Source: Caprella mutica
Lineage: Eukaryota > Arthropoda > Malacostraca > Amphipoda > Caprellidae
Assembly (NCBI GenBank): GCA_947561585.1
Contig: CANNZV010002358.1
Span: 1-64,000, forward strand
DNA: 64,000 nt
Reading direction: 5' to 3'
In this document: one piece after another, positions 55,758 through 64,000 of the stretch
How the letters are laid out: the number at the start of each line of letters is the position of its first letter
Numbering within the stretch: position 1 is the first letter of the stretch
The notes under the pieces: model-generated
Seen by the model: the letters and a program-made list of their open reading frames with translations, nothing else
Databases searched by the model: none
Told to the model about the DNA's origin: nothing
Position numbers and translations under genes: made by a program

Positions 55758-58700
55758 TTATATATTTTTCATGCCTATTAATTCAACTAATTTAGTAAAT
55801 CTATCAGTAGGCAGAGGTTTAGTGAATATGTCAGCAAGCATAGTTTCACTGGGGCAATACACAAGTTTAATTATGTTTGGAGCAACAAGATCTCTAATGT
55901 AATGAAATTTAATATCAATGTGTTTCGATCTAGGATGATTTTTAGCATTTTTAGCAATACAAATTGCTGACTGATTATCCTCAAACAAAACGATAGGATT
56001 CTTATTAGGTACTTTAAGATCTAATAGTAATTTATTTAGAAATACAGCTTCTTGGGAGGCACCAGAGAGAGAAACATATTCAGCTTCAGCCGTTGATAAA
56101 GCAACACATGACTGTTTCACAGAGCGCCAAGAAATAATGGAATTATTTAACAGAAAGCATTGGCCAGAAGTACTTTTCCTATCAACTCTGTTACCTGCCC
56201 AGTCGGCATCAGAATAACCTATCAAATCAGAATCTTCATTACCATAGGTAATGCCAAGATCAGGTGTGCCCTTTAGGTATCTAAATATTCTCTTAATTGC
56301 AGACCAGTGCTTAGTGTTTGGATTGGAACAAAATTTAGAGACATTTCCAACTGCATAAGTTATGTCAGGCCTAGTTTTAGTAGATAGATACAGTAAAGCA
56401 CCTACAGCTGACTGATATTTAGTTTTATCTACTAGTTCACAATCATCAGTAGTTGGTTCCAAATGAGAATTAACATCAGCAGGGGTTGAAACAGGTTTAC
56501 AATTATTGAATTCAAATCTATCTAATAACTCGTTGACAAATGAAGATTGATTTAATGATATTTTATTTTCGTCTTGTACGACTTTTATGCCTAAGAAATA
56601 GGATAATTTTCCTAAGTCTTTCATCTCAAATTTAGCACTTAAATCAGTCTTGATTTTAGTCAGGTCATCATAGTTCTTACATGCTACAATAATATCATCT
56701 ACATACACAGAAATGAAGCATGGTGAGTTATTGATTACTTTAACATAAATACATGAGTCACAAGAGGACTGAATAAATCCTAAGGATTTAAGATATGCAT
56801 CCAAAGAATCATTCCAACATTTGGGTGATTGTTTTAACCCATACATAGATTTGTTTAGTTTACATACTAAATCTTCTTTTCCTGGAATAGCATAGCCAGG
56901 AGGCTGTCTAATATAAACGTTTTCTTTAAGATCCCCATTTAAAAAAGCAGAATTGACATCCAAATGATGTACAAATAATTTTTGTTTAGTAGCTAAAGAT
57001 AACATGGTTCGCACCGATTCGAATCTAACTACAGGAGCAAAAATTTCATCATAGTCGATTCCAGGTCTCTGTAAAAAACCCTGAGCGATTAATCTAGCTT
57101 TATATGAAGCCACTCTACCATCAGATCCTTTTTTCTTTTTAAACACCCATTTAGAGTTAATGATGTTTAAGTCTGAGGTAGGTTTTACGAGTTCAAAAAC
57201 TTTATGTTTCTCAAAAGCATTTAATTCCCTCTCCATGGCAAGTTTCCATTTAGAGGATTCAGAACCGCTATTAAGAGCCTCAGATACCGACCTAGGTTCG
57301 ATATTGATATTCCCATTTACTAATAAACCCTCCTCCTCAAACTGATCATGGCTATAATCCCAACTACCGTATCTAACAGGAGCTCGACGATTTCTAGACG
57401 ATCGTCTAAGATCCTCATCAGGACTGATAGCTGGTACAGGTTGCGCCTCAGGGAGGATTATTGGAGGATTATTGTCAGGAGTTTGATTCTCAGGCCCTGG
57501 AGGTTCTGAATCTTCTGAAGGGAACACCAGTGGACAGGTAGGGGTCTCAATCAGTTGAGGGGTCTCAATCTTAGATGAAACTGATTCATCAAAGGTTACA
57601 TTCCTGGAAAAGAAGATTCTTTTAGATTCAACATCATACATCTTATACTCTTTAGTAACAGTGCCATAACCAAGAAACAGGCATTTGGTAGCTTTATTTT
57701 CTAATTTTGATCGTTCATCTCGAGAAATATGCGCATACCCAGTGCATCCAAAAACTTTTACATGACTTACATTTGGTTTTCTAAGATTTAAAGCTTCATA
57801 TGGAGTTTTATTAACTAAAAATGAATTAATGCATCTATTATTAAGGTAATTTGCAGTATATAGTGCTTCACCCCAGAATTCCTTATCAATTCCTGAATCA
57901 GATAACATACATCTAACTTTTTCCATAATAGTTCTATTAAATCTTTCAGCTAACCCATTTTGTTCAGAAGTTTTAGGAATAGATTTCTGGTGAATTATAC
58001 CTTCATTGCGTAAATATGATTCAAACTTATTTGAGGTATATTCTCCTCCATTATCTGACTGCAAGGTTTTAATTTTCCTTTCGTAAATATTCTCAACCAT
58101 GGCTTTCCATTCCAAAAACTTCTGAAACACATCACTCTTATGGGCAATAACATATATCCAGGAGTATCGAGTAGCATGATCAATAAAGGTCAGAAAATAT
58201 GAATTATTACCCCTGGAAGTGGGAGTAATTTTCCCACAGACATCTGTGTGGATTAAATCAAGAGGTTTACAATTTTTCTTAATGCTTGTAGAAAATGGTA
58301 TTTCATGCATTTTCCCATTACAACAGTGTTCACACACACCTTCTATAGCTTTTAATTTACTATCCAGACCATTAACTGATTTAGTTCGGATCATTTTAGT
58401 CAAGTTGTCGTTACCTATATGACCAAGCCTTCTATGCCATAGAAGGTTTAATTTATTTTAATCAACAGTTACTGCAGCTTTATGTACTAAAGTATTTAGA
58501 TAATAGAGTTGACCAACACAGTGAGCCTCAGTAATTAACTCTTTATTTTCGTTCAATATTTTACATTTATCATTTTCAAAAATAATAGATTTATTATTAT
58601 TTGTCATTTTTGACACTGATAGTAGATTAAAAGCTAGATTTGGCACATATAGTACATCATTTATTGTACATTTTCTACTTCCACCACCTGGTATATTCAC

Positions 58701-59672
58701 AATAACAGAAACATTTCCTAGTGAAATAGCTTGCAAAACAGCTCCATTACCTACTTTAACATTGATAGGTTTGGTAATATTTGCAAAATCTCTACATAAA
58801 TTTTTATCACCACTCATGTGTGATGAAGAGCCTGAATCTATTATCCAAATATTACTGTCGGCATATTTGTTACAAAGAGCGATATCATTAGCATACATTG
58901 TGTGATTAAGTTCTATATGACCTACGTTTACACCATTTGGCTGATTTTGAGTTCTGTTAGTTTGAGAATACCGTTTAAATTTAAAGCAGTCTTTCTTCAC
59001 GTGTCCTAATTTTTTACAAAAATGACACTTGATTGACTGTTTATTTACTGCAGCATCAATCTGAGTATTTGATAATGCCAAACCATCATTGGATTTAATA
59101 CTCAACTTTTCAGCTTCTCTCCGGAGTGTGTCAGCTACGGTAATCCATTTAGGGATGTCTGTCTGAGCTTCAAGTGCAGTAACAAGCACTTCAAACTGCT
59201 CTGGTAGTGATGATAGGAGACAAATAACTTTATCCTCTTCACTGATCACTTGATTTTACAAGGCAAGCTCTTGAAAAACTTCAGTTAGTTCTTTCAAATA
59301 GGAGTTGAGTAGTTCGGGAGATTTCAATTTTAAGTTGTAAAGCTTCTTCTTCAGACGAAATTTGTTCGCCCACGTGTTTTTCTGAAACGTTTCTTGAAGG
59401 GTGGTCCAGACAGCGTGTGGATCCGTGGGTTGTCCAACTAAGTACAATTGATCCGGTGAAATAGATAGTACTATATCTGCCAGAGCTTTATTCTTGTTAG
59501 TTGCATAGGCAGCCTTAACCTCAGTTGAAGCGGAATCTGTTGGAACTGGTTTAGATCCATCAGCAATATCCATCAGTTTCTCTCTTAAGAGATACATCTT
59601 CATTTGTACCCTCCATGTGGGGTAATTATTTCCGTCTAGGGGAACAATCCCCGGTAACTTATTTGAAGACAT
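55758..59672 (-). pseudogene. Copia 2 gag-pol polyprotein, two stops
   Basis: Better preserved than copia 1. Gag starts at 59672 (MSSNKLPG). The zinc knuckle is complete (CHFCKKLGHVKKDC). Protease WIIDSGSSSHM is present. A long uninterrupted frame of 881 residues covers 58403-55758. It has integrase Asp54, Asp117 and Glu153 (NGLAERFN), RT with Asp482 and YVDD at 567-570, RNase H with SDADW at 731-735 and STAEAEY at 770-776, and a C-terminal HIDIKFHYIRD and FTKPLP. Two nonsense codons interrupt it: one in gag at about 59253 (TTA to TAA relative to copia 1) and one before the integrase zinc finger at about 58455 (CAA to TAA). No frameshift is seen after the start. Confidence 0.93.
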
Positions 59673-59846
59673 GTTTTGAAGTATTTATTATCATTCAATA
59701 CTTAACAAACATAAACAAACAAAGCAGTTAAATTGATTTACTGTTTAACTGAATTGATATTTACTCAGGAATAATTATTCTAATTCATAAGAATAACTTC
59801 ACAGAATATAATTAGTAATTATTCAAATTGGAACAGCAACACAAGT

Positions 59847-60740
59847 TGTTTCGTTTCACATACGAATGCTATTCTTGTTTCAATTATGGAGGTTTAAATG
59901 AATTCGAAGAATTTCAGCGAGGCGTTTACTTGACCTTAGGCAAAGTACCTGTAGAAGTACGAACAATAAATAGGAGGACTAGAACTACATACATTTCATC
60001 AAACTTCAATAGTCCAGAAAAAAGTTATTTTATTTAGGCTAGCTGAGTAAAAAAAATTAATTTTAATCTATATGTTGGTAAAAAACAGGATTGAACACAT
60101 TAAACCGTGAAATTAATATAAGTTTTAACGCCTGCTTGAAAACAGAGTTGATCATATCACTGACGTTAAATAGAAATGAAATACAAGAGACTGAAAGAAG
60201 AAGATAGACAGAAAAGTGGTTATATGAATAAAGGAACATAGGGTAGAAATAAAGTAAACTAAATCGAATGAGCCGAACTAAATCAATCATGAAATAACTA
60301 CCACGAAAAATTAACAGAACATGAATTCCTACAGCAAAGCAATAAATTTTTAAATAAAGAATTTTCATATATAAAATATTCATGAACGAAATGAAAGTTT
60401 AAATATGCATGGTATCAAGTGAACTACAGATATCTTTATGGGCAAAAGGGCTAAAAGATAGAAAAGATGTAACCTTTTAATTCCTCTACCCAACAACTTT
60501 AAAAGTTTAACTATTACAAATGTTAACAAACTAGAACTTACCAATTTTTAATTTAACCAGACACTTGAGTTTGGGTTACTAACAGGTTTTCGCATACAAT
60601 AACATATTAAATAATCAGCTTCAGAAATCAAAGAAAAAGTAATTAAATTTAGGAAAGGAAACTGTTATACTGTATCACCTGCTAAGGATTGAAAATTTAA
60701 ATTGAACTGCTTTATTTATTTAGACATACAATACAGCACA
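59847..60740 (-). repeat. Probable BEL/Pao 3' LTR, about 894 bp
   Basis: On the plus strand it starts TGTTTCGTTTCAC exactly at the break in copia 2 and ends AATACAGCACA next to CTACCCCCCG. On the minus strand this gives TGTGCTG...GAAACA following a GGGGGGTAG polypurine tract, as in other BEL/Pao elements. The left border is fixed by comparison with copia 1 and the right border by the polypurine tract. The second LTR is outside the window, so the pair cannot be compared. Confidence 0.7.
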
Positions 60741-60752
60741 CTACCCCCCGGT
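60741..60752 (-). promoter_or_regulatory. BEL/Pao polypurine tract
   Basis: Minus strand CACCGGGGGGTAG immediately before the TGTGCTG start of the LTR. It lies about 130 bp after the pol stop codon and would prime plus-strand DNA synthesis. Confidence 0.65.
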
Positions 60753-60879
60753 GCGCTAGTGCGTATTGCATTAACGCGCAACAAACTCATAAATCACTAC
60801 CAAAAAATAAACATATTACACAAAGCTTTATTAAAAAAAATACATGTAAAGGAGGAACTTATCCACACCACAATTATAA

Positions 60880-63800
60880 TTAAATGTCATCATTAAGGAG
60901 CAATACAAGGTTATGGATGGATCTGCTGAAAATTTTTCCATTCGAAAGTTTAACGTTGGCACTCCTGACCAAGCCATCAGCACTAAGCTTCACGTCAACA
61001 ATTCGACCGATAGGCCAGTTGTTCCGCTTCTCTGTTTTGCTAACCATGAGCACCACATCATTCTTAGCCAGACACTTTTTCTTGGAGGTCCATTTATTAC
61101 GCCGCTGTAAATTTTGCAAATAATCCCTTCTCCAACGAATCCAAAACTGATCAGAGAGGTACTGGATTCGTCTCCAACGTCTCTTGCCGTAAGCTAGAAG
61201 GTCTTCCTCAGAGAAGTTTTCCTCAGTAGTGTGTGGAACTTCCTTCATTGTGAGCAGAGCTGCAGGAGAAAGAGGTGCGGGATCATCGGGATAGCTAGAT
61301 ATCTCCCATAGGGGTGTGTTGTTTACAATGGCTGCGGACTCCTGAAGTAGCGTGCTTAACTCGTCACGGGACAGAGACCTGGTGAGCATAAGAGTAAGTG
61401 ACGCATCCATGACTCTCTTAACAGAGCCTACCTTTCTCTCCCATGCTCCACCACAATGACTTGCTAGCGGAGGGTTGAATAACCACTGTATATTTCGGTT
61501 CAGAAGATCTCTTCTAATTTCTTCAACGTTTACATCAGCTGTTTTCATTTGGTTGGAAGCAGAGAGGAAGTTGGTTCCATTGTCACTACGCAAGATTCTG
61601 ATTGTACCCCTCAAGGCAATGAATCGATGTAGTGCATTGCGGAAAGATGTGGTGTCCATTTGAGGCAACATCTCCAAGTGGATGGCTCTTGACACTAAAC
61701 ATACGCAAATAAGGACCCAGACCTTCCTCGCAGCATTGTAATTTCTGGTTGATCTCCCATCATGTACATAGTAGGGACCAAATGCATCTATACCACAATT
61801 GGAAAACGGAGGAGTTTCTTCCAAACGATCGACTGGTAGTTCAGCCATTTGTTGCTCCATAGTCTTAGCTCGAAGTTTCTTGCACACTACACACTTGTCT
61901 AACAGACTACTTATGACCTTGCGACCCTTTACAATGTGGAAACCTTCCAATCTTACAGCACCATGAGTAAGATGCCGACCTTGGTGTTTCACACTCTCAT
62001 GTAGGTGTCTAATGAGCAGGTCAGTCACTATGTGTTTTTCAGGCAAGATTATTGGATGTTTTTGGTCCGCAGGAATCGTAGAATTTTTTAGACGTCCGCC
62101 GACACGAACTAATCCCACATCATCTATGAATGGAGACAGCATGCCAAGTGCATGCCCACCTGGTAGAGCGTTGTTTGATTTCAACATTGTAACCTCTGAA
62201 CCATACACGTCTTTCTGAGCTAGACGAATCAGGGTATTCCTAGCAACAGATCGCATAGCGACAGGATTGATAGGAACAATTTTACTCTTTAATTTTATTT
62301 TTGATACCCAACTGAAGATTTTATCAAGAACCCTTAATACTCTTCTCCAATCATTTACCCTTCTGCACATTTCGATAACTTCAGTTGAAGACTCTTTTTC
62401 AGTTTTGAGAACGGTACAGACAGTTTCTTCTTCAGGTAGATTCACATCATACACATTGTCTTTCGGGAGAACAGCTGTGTGTTCCTTCAAGAAACAAGGT
62501 CCAGTGAACCATTCTGATTGAAGCAATTCTCGAGGAGAACATGGTCTAGAGCTTAGATCTGCAGGGTTTTGTTTTGTGGCAACATACTTCCATCTCTCAC
62601 ATTGAGAAACTGATAGAATAATGTTCACTCTCCGTGTGACGTATTTAGAGAACTTTCTATTTTGATTGGAGAGGTACCCTAGTACTATTTTACTGTCAGA
62701 GTAATAGTGAATGCTATGTATATCATAACAGAGTTCCTTCTCAATCTTTGATACAGCCAGAGATGCCTCCAGAGCAGCACAGAGCTCCAATCTTGGTATT
62801 GAAGTTGCCGCTCTTGGCGCTACCTTTGACCCTCCAGTGACAAAGGAGACATGGATTTCGTCCTGAATAACGAACCTTAGATAAACGACGAATCCAATGG
62901 CTACCTCCGATGCATCAGCAAATACATGAAGTTCTATACGATCACCTTGATGTTCTCTATTGGGGAAGTAGCAGCGAGGCACCTTAACTGCATTTAGATC
63001 TAATAAAGATTCTTTCCATCTTTCCCACTCTGAAAGATGATTGAAAGGAAGCGCATCATCCCAATCACATTTCTTCAGATCTTCATCGGTACTCTTAATC
63101 TTAGCTGGCATTATTTTGCGGCGGAAAAGATGGCCACCCAAAACTACTGGGGCCACGAAACCCAAGGGATCATATAAAGAATTAATGACCGACAGGATGC
63201 CTCTCTTTGTGAATTCACGCAATGGAACAGAGACTTCCATGAAGAACTCGTCTTGCTGAGCATCCCACAGAATTCCCAAAGTACGTTGAGTTGGGATCTC
63301 TTCGCATTTCAAATCGTAGCACCCTTCTACTCTTTCTGTTTCTGGGAAAGCTGCAAGCACATCAGCAGAGCTAGATAAAATTTTATGCAATCTTACATTG
63401 TACCCAGACAAAACATTGATGGAGCTCTCGAGAGTAATTATAGCTTCATCTACACTATTAGCAGAGCCCAACCCATCGTCTACATAGAAAGCAGATTCTA
63501 TGTACTTCTTCGCTGGATTTGAATCACTCTCATTTCTAACTGTATACTTTAAACAAAAATTAGCCACGGCTGGACTTGAGGTACAGCCGAATATGTGAGA
63601 TTTACTTCGATACTCTACAATAGGATTACTAGGATCGTTCTTGTCAAACCAAAAAAATCTAAGGTAATTTCTGCAATCATCGGTTACCCTAAATCTATTG
63701 TACATTGCTTCCACATCTGCTACAAAACCAATCTGACCCTGTCTAAACCGCAGCAAAACTCCCCTCAGTTGATTATTAAAATCAGGCCCTTTTAACAATT

Positions 63801-64000
63801 TTTGATTAAGACTTGTGCCGGAGTAAACAGCTGACGCATCATAGACTAGTCTAGTTTTATTCTTTCTAGGATGAGTTACCGGGAACATAGGTATCCACCA
63901 TGCAAATCCATTTTTTGGATAGAGTTCATTTCTAGGTACTATTTCTACATAATTAGATTCAAGGCTTTTTCTCATTATCTCAACACATTGAACTAATTTG
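60880..64000 (-). CDS. BEL/Pao pol polyprotein, 5' end off window
   Basis: Replication and integration polyprotein of a BEL/Pao LTR retrotransposon. The frame stays open to the right edge, so gag, protease and the RT start are missing here. Positions refer to the Met at 63975. RT: TRLVYDAS at 41-48, ADVEAMY at 86-92 (Asp87), FYVDD at 163-167. RNase H: FADASEVAIGF at 352-362, RLELCAALEA at 395-404, YYSDSKIVLGY at 424-434 and NPADLSSR at 470-477. Integrase: zinc-binding His664 and His668 with CVVC at 695-698; core Asp730 (GIDAFGPYY), Asp798 (RSDNGTNF) and Glu846 (GGAWERKVG). A C-terminal DUF5641-like region ends VKLSNGKIFSRSIHNLVLLL. No stop or frameshift is seen in 1031 codons, so this is the best-preserved element in the window and may be recently active. 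Confidence 0.95.
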   Translation of the reverse strand, partial: KLVQCVEIMRKSLESNYVEIVPRNELYPKNGFAWWIPMFPVTHPRKNKTRLVYDASAVYSGTSLNQKLLKGPDFNNQLRGVLLRFRQGQIGFVADVEAMYNRFRVTDDCRNYLRFFWFDKNDPSNPIVEYRSKSHIFGCTSSPAVANFCLKYTVRNESDSNPAKKYIESAFYVDDGLGSANSVDEAIITLESSINVLSGYNVRLHKILSSSADVLAAFPETERVEGCYDLKCEEIPTQRTLGILWDAQQDEFFMEVSVPLREFTKRGILSVINSLYDPLGFVAPVVLGGHLFRRKIMPAKIKSTDEDLKKCDWDDALPFNHLSEWERWKESLLDLNAVKVPRCYFPNREHQGDRIELHVFADASEVAIGFVVYLRFVIQDEIHVSFVTGGSKVAPRAATSIPRLELCAALEASLAVSKIEKELCYDIHSIHYYSDSKIVLGYLSNQNRKFSKYVTRRVNIILSVSQCERWKYVATKQNPADLSSRPCSPRELLQSEWFTGPCFLKEHTAVLPKDNVYDVNLPEEETVCTVLKTEKESSTEVIEMCRRVNDWRRVLRVLDKIFSWVSKIKLKSKIVPINPVAMRSVARNTLIRLAQKDVYGSEVTMLKSNNALPGGHALGMLSPFIDDVGLVRVGGRLKNSTIPADQKHPIILPEKHIVTDLLIRHLHESVKHQGRHLTHGAVRLEGFHIVKGRKVISSLLDKCVVCKKLRAKTMEQQMAELPVDRLEETPPFSNCGIDAFGPYYVHDGRSTRNYNAARKVWVLICVCLVSRAIHLEMLPQMDTTSFRNALHRFIALRGTIRILRSDNGTNFLSASNQMKTADVNVEEIRRDLLNRNIQWLFNPPLASHCGGAWERKVGSVKRVMDASLTLMLTRSLSRDELSTLLQESAAIVNNTPLWEISSYPDDPAPLSPAALLTMKEVPHTTEENFSEEDLLAYGKRRWRRIQYLSDQFWIRWRRDYLQNLQRRNKWTSKKKCLAKNDVVLMVSKTEKRNNWPIGRIVDVKLSADGLVRSANVKLSNGKIFSRSIHNLVLLLNDDI

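Larger units (their letters stand above)
55403..59846 (-). mobile_element. Ty1/copia element 2 (interrupted by BEL/Pao)
   Basis: Minus-strand copy of the same family as copia 1. It has a complete 3' LTR (55403-55740), polypurine tract, pol and gag. Homology to copia 1 stops abruptly at 59846, inside the leader between gag and the 5' LTR (copia 1 position about 45620), exactly where the TGT end of a BEL/Pao LTR begins. The rest of the leader and the 5' LTR are therefore probably beyond the right edge of the window, on the other side of the BEL element. Confidence 0.93.

Overview
This is an AT-rich animal genome window, most likely insect. The evidence is one conserved multi-exon SLC22-type transporter gene, BEL/Pao and Penelope retroelements (groups typical of animals), and Ty1/copia elements whose primer-binding site matches an internal part of initiator tRNA-Met, as in Drosophila copia. 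A hemipteran host is my guess and is not proven. There are no bacterial genes, operons, CRISPR arrays or rRNA genes.

Layout. From 1 to about 30 kb the window is gene-poor and dominated by minisatellites with periods of 10, 15, 20, 22, 24, 26, 31 and 39 bp. Several show larger block duplications inside the array (521, 584 and 704 bp). Among them lie short inverted-repeat elements (MITEs): a TA-flanked mariner-like family, a PIF/Harbinger-like family with TTA/TAA target duplications including one copy nested in another, a dispersed family rich in AGGTCA half-sites, and an inverted-repeat element that carries a 26-bp minisatellite between its arms. From 34.1 to 37.5 kb the minus strand carries nine exons of an SLC22/organic cation transporter-like gene. 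All exon junctions are in frame, but the N-terminal exon is not found.

From 37.9 to 41.4 kb there is a Penelope-like element with its typical architecture: a short inverted 5' fragment, a partial tandem copy acting as a pseudo-LTR, the reverse transcriptase plus GIY-YIG ORF, and a candidate hammerhead ribozyme core in each repeat. It abuts a decayed copia element (41.4-46.3 kb, minus strand). From 46.3 to 55.4 kb lie an old Penelope fragment, a foldback element, a 22-bp minisatellite and long AT-rich stretches without a recognisable gene. A second copia copy starts at 55.4 kb. At 59,847 it is interrupted by the 3' LTR of a BEL/Pao element whose pol ORF runs off the right edge, so the missing 5' end of this copia copy probably lies just beyond the window.

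The only convincing host gene is the transporter. Everything else that codes is retroelement, and long open frames over the minisatellites are artefacts of periods divisible by three. The most interesting items are the minisatellite-in-inverted-repeat element, the nested MITEs with clean target duplications, the Penelope ribozyme candidates, the BEL-in-copia nest, and a 458-bp uninterrupted purine tract.
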